Of a DNA stretch of 64,000 nucleotides, positions 46,335 through 57,460 are shown piece by piece (positions within the stretch are counted from its first letter, which is position 1; each line of letters starts with the position of its first letter). This stretch comes from Dyella japonica A8. Lineage in GTDB: Bacteria > Pseudomonadota > Gammaproteobacteria > Xanthomonadales > Rhodanobacteraceae. The stretch is taken from assembly GCF_000725385.1 (NCBI RefSeq), contig NZ_CP008884.1, forward strand, positions 868,001-932,000, written 5' to 3'. Both the position numbers and the translations under genes were made by a program. The notes under the pieces were generated by a model, which made no database searches, was not told the origin of the DNA, and saw nothing but the letters and a program-made list of their open reading frames with translations.

Positions 46335-46362
46335 CCTGTCACTTGCACTAGCGTCGTAGTGC

Positions 46363-48225
<1,863 letters not shown>

Positions 48226-48254
48226 ACCTACCGCCGCGTATGCAGGAACCGATC

Positions 48255-48283
48255 AGTATACCGATGTGATGCTTTTTTGACCA
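48255..48283 (-). promoter_or_regulatory. probable rpoD promoter
   Basis: On the minus strand TGGTCA (48278-48283) and TATACT (48255-48260) are spaced by 17 bases, giving a start about 20-25 bases before the rpoD ATG at 48225. Confidence 0.6.
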
Positions 48284-48289
48284 GTTTTC

Positions 48290-48342
48290 AAGGAAGAAAA
48301 AACGAAATGCCGACACGCAAAAATCGCGCCAAATCGGCATTT
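48290..48342 (-). terminator. terminator-like dyad after dtd
   Basis: AAATGCCGA (48305-48313) and TCGGCATTT (48334-48342) form a 9-bp stem with a 20-base loop. On the minus strand it is followed by a T-rich tract. Confidence 0.6.
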
Positions 48343-48390
48343 TCCAGTGATTTTGTCGAAGTGCTCCCGATGCGCCGAGGGTGATGGCGA

Positions 48391-48831
48391 TCATGGGGTC
48401 TCCAGCCAGAAGGTGACCGGGCCGTCGTTGACCAGGTGCACTTCCATATGGGCGCCGAAACGCCCGATTTCCACCCTGGGGTGCGCGGCGCGGGCCAGTT
48501 CGACCAGCCGGTCGAACCAGCGGCGCCCCTCTTCCGGTGTCGCCGCGCTGGTAAAGCTGGGGCGCATGCCCGAGCGGGTGTCGGCGGCCAGGGTGAACTG
48601 GCTGACCAGCAGCAGCTCGCCCCCGGTGTCGGCCAGGGACCGGTTCATGCGGCCCTGCTCGTCCGAAAACACGCGGTAGCCCAGCAGCCGTTCCAGCATG
48701 CGCCGGGTGCGCGGCTCGTCATCGCCCGGCTGCACGGCAACCAGGGCCAGCAGACCGGGGCCGATGGCCCCCACGGTGGTGTTTTCGACATCGACACGGG
48801 CGGATTGGACGCGCTGGATCAGGGCGATCAT
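48391..48831 (-). CDS. dtd: D-aminoacyl-tRNA deacylase
   Basis: From ATG 48831 the protein has 146 residues, the usual Dtd length. [20 protein letters not shown] (the SQFTL catalytic motif) and the C-terminal [13 protein letters not shown] (the NxGPVT motif) are both present. It removes D-amino acids and Gly from wrongly charged tRNA in the cytoplasm. It is upstream of rpoD on the same strand. Confidence 0.96.
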   Translation of the reverse strand: MIALIQRVQSARVDVENTTVGAIGPGLLALVAVQPGDDEPRTRRMLERLLGYRVFSDEQGRMNRSLADTGGELLLVSQFTLAADTRSGMRPSFTSAATPEEGRRWFDRLVELARAAHPRVEIGRFGAHMEVHLVNDGPVTFWLETP

Positions 48832-48972
48832 CGACTGGGTAACGGCAGAAGGGGGGGCGAAAGAGTAGGGCCTGGGCCAGCCGGGGGCGATAGCCTTGGG
48901 CACCAGAACGACAACAGGCGGCCTGTCGTTGACCCGTGAACCCGGCCCGGCGGCAGGTACACTGCGTCGCCC

Positions 48973-49854
48973 ATGCGATTCGACATCACTCTCCTGTACC
49001 TCCTCCTGCGCCTGCTCGGCCTGCTGCCGCTGCGCGCGCTGCACGCCATCGGTGCCGGCATCGGCCGCCTGTCGCTGGCGCTACGCACCGGCACGGCGCA
49101 CACCACGGCGGTCAACCTGAAACTCGTGCGGCCATCGCTGGACGAGCACGCACACGCTGCCCTGCTCCGCCAGGTCATGGAAGACAGCGGCCGCTCCGCC
49201 ACCGAGATCGCCAAGATCTGGGGCAACGACGCCGAGCGTGCGCTGGACATGGTGCGCGAGGTGCGCGGCGAGGCGCTGTTCGATGCCGCGCTGGCCTCCG
49301 GCAAGGGCGTGATCATCGCTGCGCCGCACCTGGGCTGCTGGGAGCTGCTCAACTACTGGCTATGCCGCAAGACGCCCATGGCCATCCTGTACCGCCCGCC
49401 GCGCATCGCCGCGATCGAGGGCCTGCTGCGCAAGGTGCGCGGCGCGCTGGCGCCGGAGCAGGTGCGTGCCGAAGGCGCCGGCGTGCGCACGCTGTACAAG
49501 CGGCTGGCGGCCGGCGGCACGGTGGGCATCCTGCCGGACCAGAAGCCACGCGCGGGCGAGGGCGAAGTCGCCCCGTTCTTTGGGCAGAACGCGTTGACCA
49601 TGGTGTTGTTGCCGCGCCTGGCGGCCCGCACCGGGGCGACCGTACTGTTCGCATTTGCCGAGCGACTGCCCCGGGGCGAGGGATTCCGCATCCATCTGAT
49701 GCCCGCGCCGGAAGGGTTGGCCGATACCGACCTGTCCGTCGCCTGCCGTGCGCTCAACCAGGGCGTGGAGCGCTGCGTGGAGCTGGCCTTTACTCAATAC
49801 CAGTGGCACTACAAGCGGTATTCGGCCGATACGTGGCGTAGCCCGTACGATTGA
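48973..49854 (+). CDS. LpxL/HtrB-family lipid A acyltransferase
   Basis: The 293-residue protein has an N-terminal membrane anchor ([20 protein letters not shown]). [20 protein letters not shown] holds the catalytic His-x4-Glu motif of the family, and [20 protein letters not shown] follows. It transfers a fatty acyl chain to lipid A precursors at the inner membrane. It begins the envelope-glycan region and is divergent from dtd. LpxL or LpxM specificity cannot be told from sequence. Confidence 0.88.
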   Translation: MRFDITLLYLLLRLLGLLPLRALHAIGAGIGRLSLALRTGTAHTTAVNLKLVRPSLDEHAHAALLRQVMEDSGRSATEIAKIWGNDAERALDMVREVRGEALFDAALASGKGVIIAAPHLGCWELLNYWLCRKTPMAILYRPPRIAAIEGLLRKVRGALAPEQVRAEGAGVRTLYKRLAAGGTVGILPDQKPRAGEGEVAPFFGQNALTMVLLPRLAARTGATVLFAFAERLPRGEGFRIHLMPAPEGLADTDLSVACRALNQGVERCVELAFTQYQWHYKRYSADTWRSPYD

Positions 49855-49874
49855 TTCGTTGAGTCGCAACAACG

Positions 49875-50047
49875 CCGTCATTGCGGCGCAGGCCGGAATC
49901 CAGTGGCGGCAAGGTGTGGCTTTCGCGACGGGTTTGACGACCGCTTTCGCGAAAACCGACCAATCCGGTAACTGGATGACCAGCCTTCGGCTGTTGTGAA
50001 GCGCCTCCGGCCTTTGCCCCCTTTTTCGGGGTGCGCCGGAATGACGG
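49875..50047. repeat. GTCATTCC-type inverted repeat
   Basis: The left arm is GTCATTGCGGCGCAGGCCGG, the right arm ends GCGCCGGAATGACGG. Between the arms lies a CCAATCCGGTAACTGGATGA segment also found near the ends of composite copies 4 and 5. Confidence 0.7.
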
Positions 50048-50059
50048 CACGTTTGAGGC

Positions 50060-50380
50060 TTACGGTTTCTCGATCCGCCGCAGGAACACCGTCATTTCCT
50101 TCTCGGCCTGCTTGTCGCCACGCGCTTGCGCGGCGGCAATGCCCTGACGCCAGGCGTCGGCCGCGCCCGGCTTGTCCTCGACGGCCAGGCAGGCCTTGCC
50201 CAGCAGCTTCCATGCAGCGGAATAGCCGGCGTCAAATGCGACGGCCCTGCGGAATTCGGGAATCGCCGCGGCGGCATCGCCCGCATTAAGGAGTGCGTTG
50301 CCCAGCGAGAAGCGCAGCAGCGCGCCGTCCCGCGGTCCACCGCACTGCGCGCGCAGGTTGGCGATCAGCGTGTCGTTCAT
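50060..50380 (-). CDS. small tetratricopeptide-repeat protein
   Basis: ATG 50380 overlaps the stop of the GT39 gene by the ATGA arrangement. The 106-residue protein contains about two TPR units (RFSLGNALLNAGDAAAAIPE and AWKLLGKACLAVEDKPGAAD). It has no signal peptide. Its translational coupling to the glycosyltransferase suggests a helper role, but partner and function are unknown. Confidence 0.8.
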   Translation of the reverse strand: MNDTLIANLRAQCGGPRDGALLRFSLGNALLNAGDAAAAIPEFRRAVAFDAGYSAAWKLLGKACLAVEDKPGAADAWRQGIAAAQARGDKQAEKEMTVFLRRIEKP

Positions 50381-52083
50381 TGCAGGGCGCGGAAGCGCCA
50401 CTCGTCGACCTGGTAGACCCGGGTCGGGTGCGGCGGCTCTGGAGGCACGCGGCCCGCACGCAGCTCAGCCAGCGATTTCGCCGGCCAGATCACCACCCAG
50501 GTCGAGCGGAACGGCTGCACCAGCAGCGCATAGCGCAGCGAGTCGTTGGTCAGCTTTTCAGGATGCTCCACGATCAGGCCGTCCGGATGCGCCTGCGCGA
50601 ACTGCTGCAGCGACTCGCCCTCGTACAGGCGTTCGATCGAATGGGTCAGGCGGCCGGCGAAGTGGAACTGCCCTTCGTAGTTGCCCAGCATGCCGATGGC
50701 ACGGTTCTCCGCGTCGGCCGCGCCCAGCATCTGCGCCGACGGGCGCAGGTCGAAGTTCTGCCACATGGTCAGCGTGAACAGCGTATTGAGCGCCAGCGTG
50801 CCCACCAGGCCGGCGAACGCCAGCCGGCGCATCTCGCCACGGCCGCGCAACAGCAGCAGCGCGCCGAGCAACACGAACACCACGCTGAAGAAGCGGCTGT
50901 AGCGCTGGGTGGTGTCGAACCACTCGCCATGCAGCTCGTTGTGCGATACCAGCACGGGCAGCACGAACAGGAAAACGCCGAACAGGATGCCGCCCACGCC
51001 CAGCGGCCACGTGCCCAGCCAGGGGTTGTCGGCGAGCGCCGGGCGCTGGTCGCGCAACACGGCGATGGCGCCGGCGAGCAGCAAGGCGGCGCCGGCGTAT
51101 TCCGGCAGCGGGTAATACAGCTGCTTGCCGCTGATGAAGGAGAACACCACCATCACCGGAATCAGCCAGCACAGCGCAAAACGCAGGCCGGCATCGAGCG
51201 GGCGGCGCAGCGTGATCAGCGCGGCCCATGCGCGCGGCCAGCCGCTGAAGGGGAACAGCAGCGCCGGGATCACCGGTACGTACCACCAGAACGGGCGCGC
51301 GTGGTCGAACGCATTCACCACGCGCCCGGCGGTCTGCGTGAAGAACAGGCGCTGGCGATAGGCCTCGCCGCCGCTGTAGCCGGCCGGCAGCGCCCAGGCC
51401 AGCAGCATGGCGCCGCCCAGCAACAGCGCGAGCACGCCGCGGCCATACCAGCGCGCGCGGTTGTCGCGCGCCCAGTCGTTCCACAGGGGGCCGAGCAGGA
51501 ACGGAAAGGCCACGTGCAGGAACATCACCGGGCCCTTGGTGAGCAGGCCGGCGCCCACGCACAGGCCAAACAGCACCCAGCGTGGCTCGGCGCGCTGCGG
51601 CTTGGGCGTCAGGCACAGCAGCGCGGCCAGCACCCATACGGCCAGCAGCACCTCGTACATGATCTGCAGGCCGAACAGGAACGCGTAACCCAGCGACAGC
51701 AGGATCCACGGCGCGCCCTTGGCCACCCACGGGCGGCTGGGGAACAGCCGCTGGGCCAGCACCGACACCAGCACCAGCTGGGTGCCGCCGAAGATCACCT
51801 CGAGCACGCGGGGCCATACGTCGTTCACGCCGAACACGAACCAGCCGGCATGGATCAGCCAGAACAGCAGCGGCACCTTCTCGCTGTAAGGCGTGCCGTT
51901 GATGTGCGGCACCAGCCAGTAGTGGTGGTTGAACATCTCCCACGCCACCGCGAGGGTGCGCGTGGAGTACAGCGGCATCGGCCCGTGCGAAAAGATCGCC
52001 AGCAGGGCGACCAGCGCCCACAGCGGCAACCAAGGCCAGAGGGAGCGCAGGTGTTCGGTGCGGCTGTAGCTGCTGGATGCCAC
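50377..52083 (-). CDS. GT39 (ArnT-like) membrane glycosyltransferase
   Basis: GTG 52083 is the most likely start, giving 568 residues with about 11-12 membrane spans. The first periplasmic loop carries SHGPMPLYSTRTLAVAWEMF and GTPYSEKVPLLFWLIHAGWF, the ArnT/PMT acidic and KxP motifs. Enzymes of this kind move a sugar from a polyprenyl phosphate donor to lipid A or another envelope glycan on the periplasmic side. The product is not determined; no arnBCAD genes are adjacent. Confidence 0.82.
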   Translation of the reverse strand: MASSSYSRTEHLRSLWPWLPLWALVALLAIFSHGPMPLYSTRTLAVAWEMFNHHYWLVPHINGTPYSEKVPLLFWLIHAGWFVFGVNDVWPRVLEVIFGGTQLVLVSVLAQRLFPSRPWVAKGAPWILLSLGYAFLFGLQIMYEVLLAVWVLAALLCLTPKPQRAEPRWVLFGLCVGAGLLTKGPVMFLHVAFPFLLGPLWNDWARDNRARWYGRGVLALLLGGAMLLAWALPAGYSGGEAYRQRLFFTQTAGRVVNAFDHARPFWWYVPVIPALLFPFSGWPRAWAALITLRRPLDAGLRFALCWLIPVMVVFSFISGKQLYYPLPEYAGAALLLAGAIAVLRDQRPALADNPWLGTWPLGVGGILFGVFLFVLPVLVSHNELHGEWFDTTQRYSRFFSVVFVLLGALLLLRGRGEMRRLAFAGLVGTLALNTLFTLTMWQNFDLRPSAQMLGAADAENRAIGMLGNYEGQFHFAGRLTHSIERLYEGESLQQFAQAHPDGLIVEHPEKLTNDSLRYALLVQPFRSTWVVIWPAKSLAELRAGRVPPEPPHPTRVYQVDEWRFRALQ

Positions 52084-52171
52084 GGGCAGTCTTCTTTTTG
52101 GGAATGAAACAATTCTATCCCGACCCGCCCTTGCTCCATGCTGACCCGGCCCAAGGCCGGCCCGGGCATGC

Positions 52172-53221
52172 TCAGTACCCGGCGGGCCCCCAGTAACCAA
52201 TGCGGCGGCGGATCTTCAGTTTTCGCCACAGATTCCACGGCTTACGACGACGATTGCGTCCGCCGGCGGCTATGAAGCCGTCGATGGCCTGCAGGATGCG
52301 CTCACTCGAATGGCCGTCCCGATAGGGGTGGATGGCGTCACCGTACTCGCGGATGGCCTGCATCAGCTCGGGCGGCCGCGCCAGTGCGCGCTCGATCGCC
52401 GGCTCGAACTGGGCCGGGTCGTCGATATCGATCAGCTGCGGGCCGGGCCGGCGGTTCTTGAACGTCACCACCGGCTTGCCGGTGAGCAGGAACTCGTTGA
52501 GCGCGGACGAGGTGTCCGAACACATCAGGTCCACTTGCGGGAACAGCTCGAGGATGTTGTCGTTCTCGGCGAACGTCAGGTGCTCGTTCTGCAGCGCCTT
52601 GTACTTGGCCACCGTCTCGGGATTCATCTTTGGATGGAAGGTGACGATCCAGCGCCAGCGGCCGTCGCGCGACAGGCGCTTCACTTCCTCGTACAGCGCT
52701 TCGGCGGCGCTCCACGACGGGGAGAAGGTGGAGTGGTAAAGGATGACGGGCGGCTGGCGCACCGGCGGCAGCGGCCCGCTGATTTCCTTCATGAAGGGGT
52801 CAAGCTTGGGGAAGCCCGTCTCCATCACGGCAAAATGCCCCACGCGCTCGGCAATGGCCTTGAACTGCGCGGTGTCGCGCGGGCCGGTGGTGCAGTACAG
52901 GTCGAAGAAACCGCGGATATAGATGTGGCGCGGCTTGCCCGCATCGAAGCCGTGGAAGGTTTCCACCTTCACGCCGGGAAAGAAGTGCGGCACCGCGTTG
53001 CTGGAGGTGATGACGGCGCGCGGCTTCCACGCGCGGATTTCCTCCACGCTGAGCAGGCGTTCGCCGTCCACCAGATCCTCGGCGCCCGGGCCGTCGAAGA
53101 ACCACGCCGCCTCGTCGCCGCGTGCGCGGATGGCGTCTTGCACGGGCCGAAGGATGGCCAGCGCATAACGTTCGGAGCCGTAAAGGAGATAGTGCTGTTT
53201 GGAATCGGGCTGCTTGCTCAT
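52172..53221 (-). CDS. TagF-like CDP-glycerol glycerophosphotransferase family protein
   Basis: The 349-residue protein shows VILYHSTFSPSWSAAEALYE, RWIVTFHPKMNP and the GT-B C-terminal pattern MCSDTSSALNEFLLTGKPVV of the CDP-glycerol glycerophosphotransferase family. In Gram-positive bacteria these enzymes make teichoic acids; in Gram-negatives they usually add polyol phosphate or a related group to LPS or capsule. The C-terminal tail is strongly basic, fitting membrane association. It is separated from the downstream GT2 by only 3 bases of spacing on the minus strand. Confidence 0.8.
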   Translation of the reverse strand: MSKQPDSKQHYLLYGSERYALAILRPVQDAIRARGDEAAWFFDGPGAEDLVDGERLLSVEEIRAWKPRAVITSSNAVPHFFPGVKVETFHGFDAGKPRHIYIRGFFDLYCTTGPRDTAQFKAIAERVGHFAVMETGFPKLDPFMKEISGPLPPVRQPPVILYHSTFSPSWSAAEALYEEVKRLSRDGRWRWIVTFHPKMNPETVAKYKALQNEHLTFAENDNILELFPQVDLMCSDTSSALNEFLLTGKPVVTFKNRRPGPQLIDIDDPAQFEPAIERALARPPELMQAIREYGDAIHPYRDGHSSERILQAIDGFIAAGGRNRRRKPWNLWRKLKIRRRIGYWGPAGY

Positions 53222-53224
53222 CGA

Positions 53225-54040
53225 TCAGCGTTCAATGCCGTGGCGAAGAAGGGCGGCTTCCGCAAGCCGGACCGATTCGGGATGGTGGCGCATCTCGTAG
53301 TAGCGCATGCGCTTGTACAAGGCGTAGCTCGCCGCCGTGTGCGCGACGATGAAGCCGCGCCATCCGTCCAGTGCGCCCAGGCGAAAGACGTAGTCCTTGA
53401 CGAAGCTCAGCCAGTACACGAACGGCGCCTGCCACATGCGTACCGACTTGCCCTTGTCCAGCCAGTCCAGGCATTTCAGTTCGGAATAGCGCAGCACCTT
53501 CAGCTGCTTGTGCACCAGCGTCGGGTTGTTCACGTGGTTGAAGGGCGCGCGCAGGGTGGGCACCGAGCCTTCGAAGCGCAGCGATTCATGCACGCGCGCG
53601 TCTGACCAGCGCGCCCGGCCGCGGTGGTACAGGCGAGCCATCTTTTCGCCCACGGACGGCCGGTACCAGCGCATGGCGCGCCCCATGAAGATGGTCCGCC
53701 GGCGCAGGATGGCCGCCGGTACCTCGCTGGCCATAAGCGCGGGCAAGCCCTGCTCCAGCTCCCGGGCCAGTTCAGGGCTCAGGCTTTCGTCAGCGTCCAG
53801 GGCCAGAATCCAGTCGTGCGAGCAGTGGGTGGCGGCGGCATTGCGCTGGGGGCCGAAACCCAGCCAGTCCTGGTGCACCACGCGGGCGCCGTGCGCACGG
53901 GCAACGGCGACCGTGTCGTCGGTGCTGCCGCTGTCGACCACGAGCTTTTCGGCCGCGAACGGCACGCTGTCGAGGCAGCGCGCGATGTTGTCGGCCTCGT
54001 TGTGGGTGATGACCACGAGGGTGATGGGAAGCAGGCTCAT
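53225..54040 (-). CDS. GT2 glycosyltransferase, WaaE/KdtX-like
   Basis: From ATG 54040 the protein has 271 residues. The GT2 N-terminus PITLVVITHNEADNIARCLD, VVDSGSTDDTVAVARAHGA and the nucleotide-binding LALDADES are present. The overall pattern, including KMARLYHRGRARWSDARVHE, matches WaaE/KdtX enzymes that add glucose to the heptose of the LPS inner core. It is likely the first gene of the minus-strand group with the TagF-like gene. The upstream Met at 54049 is an alternative. Confidence 0.85.
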   Translation of the reverse strand: MSLLPITLVVITHNEADNIARCLDSVPFAAEKLVVDSGSTDDTVAVARAHGARVVHQDWLGFGPQRNAAATHCSHDWILALDADESLSPELARELEQGLPALMASEVPAAILRRRTIFMGRAMRWYRPSVGEKMARLYHRGRARWSDARVHESLRFEGSVPTLRAPFNHVNNPTLVHKQLKVLRYSELKCLDWLDKGKSVRMWQAPFVYWLSFVKDYVFRLGALDGWRGFIVAHTAASYALYKRMRYYEMRHHPESVRLAEAALLRHGIER

Positions 54041-54346
54041 GCGCGGCATTCTAGGGCAACACCGCCGAGGGTTCGCTGTGATGGCCGACAGCCGGGCCAT
54101 CGCCGTGGTTGGGGCGGCGTTCCCGTTGCCGCAACCCGGATCGGCTAAGATGCCGCGGCCTCGGGGGCGGGGTAGGCGTGCGGGCCGTGTGCTGGCTTTA
54201 CGGCGAATGGGCCGGCAAAGTCATCGCGTGGCCACACCGTTTCGGACGCGTCGTCCGTTTTGGCTGCTCCGGCGTTTACGGCGGGGCAGGTGTCGTTGAC
54301 CAGTATCCGAGCGGCGATCGCCAGTGACGGAGCGGGCAGGAGTGTC

Positions 54347-55249
54347 ATGGGTGAGCGGGCCAATCTGATCCTGGGGGCGGCGGCGGGATACACGCCCGAC
54401 AAGATCAGGCTTTTCGTGCAAAGCCTTGCACGCGTGGGTTTCCGCGGCAGGCTGGTGCTGTTCGTGTATCGCGGCCAGATGGACGTCATGCGCGCCTTCG
54501 TGCAGGAGCGCGCGCCGTCGCTCGACGTGGAGCTCGTGCCGATCCGCGGCATACGCGAACACGTCAAGTTCATACGGTCGTGCTACAAGCGGTTCTTCGA
54601 GCTAATGCCCGCCGAGCGGTTTCCCGGTCTCAAGCGTCGCATGCTGCGCTTCCAGGGCGCACCGCATGTCGCGCGCTATTTCCATTACCAGGATTACCTG
54701 GCGTCGCATCCCGGCTACACGCACGTGCTGGTCAGCGACGTGCGCGATGTGGTGTTCCAGGACGATCCCTTCCTGGGCGTGGAGCAGGGGCTCTACCTGG
54801 GCATGGAAAGCCCAGCCCTGACCATCGCCACCGAACCGTTCGACCGCGACTGGATGCTCGACGCCTATGGCGAAGCCATGCTGCAGCGCATTGGCGATCG
54901 GCAGGTGTGTTGCTCGGGCGTGACGCTGGGTGACATGGCGTCGATGCAGGCCTATGTCCGCCAGATATTGCAGGAAGCCATGCGGCTTCCGTTCAGCAAA
55001 ATGAAGACGCGGATTTACGACCAGGCGTTCCACAATAAGCTGCTGTATTGCGGCGAACTCGGTACCACCGTGCTGTGCCAGCCGCTGCAATCACTGATCG
55101 CCACCCTGGGATGCCTGGATGCGTCGCAGTTCGTCTTGTCCAACGATGGCATGCTGCTCAACGAGGACGGGCGGGCGGTCCCCATCGTGCACCAGTACGA
55201 CCGCCACCCTGTACTCGTCAGCGCCTTCGAGGACAGAATGCCAGCCTGA
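54347..55249 (+). CDS. possible glycosyltransferase with DxD-like motif
   Basis: ATG 54347 follows CAGGAG and gives 300 residues with no signal peptide. The centre has YTHVLVSDVRDVVFQDDPFL, a hydrophobic strand ending in acidic residues as in GT-A nucleotide-sugar binding sites. RFQGAPHVARYFHYQDYLAS precedes it. Family is not certain. It opens the plus-strand group of glycan genes, so a role in LPS-core or surface-polysaccharide synthesis is reasonable. Confidence 0.6.
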   Translation: MGERANLILGAAAGYTPDKIRLFVQSLARVGFRGRLVLFVYRGQMDVMRAFVQERAPSLDVELVPIRGIREHVKFIRSCYKRFFELMPAERFPGLKRRMLRFQGAPHVARYFHYQDYLASHPGYTHVLVSDVRDVVFQDDPFLGVEQGLYLGMESPALTIATEPFDRDWMLDAYGEAMLQRIGDRQVCCSGVTLGDMASMQAYVRQILQEAMRLPFSKMKTRIYDQAFHNKLLYCGELGTTVLCQPLQSLIATLGCLDASQFVLSNDGMLLNEDGRAVPIVHQYDRHPVLVSAFEDRMPA

Positions 55250-55349
55250 GAGGCGCAGGCCGGCCTCCCTGGCGCAGGCGTCGTCCGGACAGCGGGGCTC
55301 GCGAGCACTATCGCCGGCCCCGTGCCAACCCACCGTAGAACCGAGCGTC

Positions 55350-56246
55350 ATGTCCCATCCTTCCCCGACCACCGTCTCACTGCTGGTCTCCACCTATAAC
55401 TGGAAAGAGGCCCTTGCGCTGGTCCTGCGCAGCGTGGCCGCGCAGAGCCGCCTGCCTGACGAGGTCATCGTGGTGGACGACGGTTCGCGGCAGGACACGG
55501 CCGAACTGCTGCGCGCGATTGCCCGCAGCTTCCCGGTGCCGCTGCGGCACGTCTGGCAGGCCGACGAGGGGTTCCGCAAGGCGCGCATCCTCAATCGCGG
55601 CATCGCCGCCGCCCGTGGCGACTACGTCATCCAGGTCGATGGCGACATGGTGCTGCACCGCCACTTCGTGGCGGACCACCTGAGTCTTGCCGCCCCCGGC
55701 CTGTTCCTGCAGGGCACGCGCATCCGCACCACGGTGGCGGAGACGGCACGCCTGATCGGCGGCGGCCAGCCGCGTTTCAGCTGGTTTACCGATGCGTACT
55801 TCCGCGACGACAAGGATCGCAGCACCTACCACTTCGGCCGCCGCCACCACACCTTGCGCCTGCCCTGGCTGGCCCGGCTGAAGTCGCGCGCCAGCGGCCA
55901 CCCGATGGGCTGCAACGTGAGTTTCTGGCGCGCCGACCTGCTGAAGGTCAACGGTTACGACGAGCGCATGCATGGCTACGGCAGCGAAGATCTGGAGATC
56001 GACCTGCGCCTGCAGAACGCCGGCCTGCGCCGCAGCCAGATCAAGTTCGCCGCCCTGGCCCTGCACCTGGAACACCGCAGCGTGGCGCCGCCCGACCCGG
56101 CCGATCCGGACCTGCCCAACAACCAACTGCTGTATGCCGCTCGCGACGCTCAAACGATCCGTACCGAACATGGCCTGGATGCGCACTTGGCCGACTTCAC
56201 CCAGCCGCCGGCGGACCTGCGTGAGCAGTCGGTGAGGGCGGGATGA
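55350..56246 (+). CDS. GT2 glycosyltransferase
   Basis: ATG 55350 gives 298 residues. TVSLLVSTYNWKEALALVLR, EVIVVDDGSRQDTAELLRAI and YVIQVDGDMVLHRHFVADHL mark a GT2 fold with the DGD metal site. MGCNVSFWRADLLKVNGYDE and YGSEDLEIDLRLQNAG match the C-terminal part of galactosyltransferase-like GT2 enzymes. It is 64 percent or so in motif identity with the GT2 at 57457 (estimated by eye only). It overlaps the O-antigen ligase gene by ATGA. Confidence 0.88.
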   Translation: MSHPSPTTVSLLVSTYNWKEALALVLRSVAAQSRLPDEVIVVDDGSRQDTAELLRAIARSFPVPLRHVWQADEGFRKARILNRGIAAARGDYVIQVDGDMVLHRHFVADHLSLAAPGLFLQGTRIRTTVAETARLIGGGQPRFSWFTDAYFRDDKDRSTYHFGRRHHTLRLPWLARLKSRASGHPMGCNVSFWRADLLKVNGYDERMHGYGSEDLEIDLRLQNAGLRRSQIKFAALALHLEHRSVAPPDPADPDLPNNQLLYAARDAQTIRTEHGLDAHLADFTQPPADLREQSVRAG

Positions 56247-57460
56247 GCGACGTTCGTCAGGAAACACTGCCGCCAGCCGCATCGCTGGTCGGGGATGGTG
56301 CGGTGACGCGCTGGCTCCGCCGCCTGGTGGTGGTGGGCGTGGTCTGGCTGATCCTCGGCATGGCGGTGATGCCGGCGGGGGTGTCGTTCAACCCGGGCAA
56401 GCTCTACCAGCGCGTGCTGGGCCTGACCCTGTACCTGCCCGCGTTGCTGCTGCTGGTCATGCGGCCTTCGCGTGCACTGGATTTCTGGCGCAGGCCGCTG
56501 GTGCCCTGGGTTCTCCTGCTGATGGGCTGGAGCGTGTTGACGCTGCTCTGGGGGCATGCCGTGCGACCGTTGGACGAGGCCGGCCACAGCGTCAGCATCG
56601 TGCTGTTCCTGTTCGGTTGGCAGCAGGTGTTCAGCCGGGATGAGGCGCTCATCCGGCGACTGCTGGTGGGGTGTGGTCTCGTCATGGCGGTGGTCGCGGT
56701 GGCGGCGATTGCGATGAGCCTGATGTACCCGCAGCCGGATGCGCGACTCGCCGGGTTCGGCGTCATGGCCAACGCCAACCTGGCTGCCGGCGCCATGGGC
56801 GCGGCGCTGCTGTGGTTGTGGCCATGGCGTTTTGGGAACACCCGCGGGTGCATCGCCAAGTGGGCCGCGATCTCGATACTGGGCTTCTTCGTGGTGATGA
56901 CGCTCACGCGCAGCGCGCTGGCCGCGCTGTTCGTCGCGCTGGTGCTGATGGTGCTCAGCCGTGGCGGGCGACGCGCCTGGTTGTATGCGGGGATGGTGGT
57001 GGTGATTGGCATCGCCAGCGCGGTGGCCGGTGCCCAGTTCCTGATGGCGCGCGGCTTGTCGCTGCGGCCGGAGATCTTCACCCAGGCGATGCACCTGTTC
57101 CTGACGCATCCGTGGCTGGGCCTTGGTGAAGGGACACCTTTCCAGCTGAAAGCCGGCGGCGAAGTGATGACCCATGCGCACAACATGTACAGTCAGCTGG
57201 CGATCGAGCTTGGCCTTCCCGGTCTCGTGCTGTGGGCGGGCATCTGGCTGGCCCTGGGCTGGCTTGGCTGGCGCTGCCGGCGGGAGCCGCTGGGCGCGAT
57301 CGTGCTGGGCCTTTGGACGTTCGGCACGGTGCTGGTGCAATTTGACCTGCCCCACCTGATCGACAGCCCGCGGCCCGCCTGGCTGATCACCTGGCTGCCG
57401 CTGGCGCTAGGCATGTCGCTGGCATACCGGCCTGGCAGGGGTGGCGCGAACGCCGCATGA
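56243..57460 (+). CDS. O-antigen ligase family membrane protein (WaaL-like)
   Basis: The 405-residue protein has about 11-12 hydrophobic spans and a periplasmic loop near the C-terminus containing HPWLGLGEGTPFQLKAGGEV and HAHNMYSQLAIELGLPG, the Wzy_C/WaaL signature with a conserved His. Such enzymes join O-antigen to the lipid A core. It is coupled by 4-base overlaps to GT2 genes on both sides. A polymerase role (Wzy) cannot be excluded. Confidence 0.85.
   Translation: MSDVRQETLPPAASLVGDGAVTRWLRRLVVVGVVWLILGMAVMPAGVSFNPGKLYQRVLGLTLYLPALLLLVMRPSRALDFWRRPLVPWVLLLMGWSVLTLLWGHAVRPLDEAGHSVSIVLFLFGWQQVFSRDEALIRRLLVGCGLVMAVVAVAAIAMSLMYPQPDARLAGFGVMANANLAAGAMGAALLWLWPWRFGNTRGCIAKWAAISILGFFVVMTLTRSALAALFVALVLMVLSRGGRRAWLYAGMVVVIGIASAVAGAQFLMARGLSLRPEIFTQAMHLFLTHPWLGLGEGTPFQLKAGGEVMTHAHNMYSQLAIELGLPGLVLWAGIWLALGWLGWRCRREPLGAIVLGLWTFGTVLVQFDLPHLIDSPRPAWLITWLPLALGMSLAYRPGRGGANAA

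Noticed and set aside
54109..54327. 72-codon ORF before the possible glycosyltransferase
   Set aside because: It is Gly/Arg/Val-rich, has no ribosome binding site and overlaps the likely promoter region.
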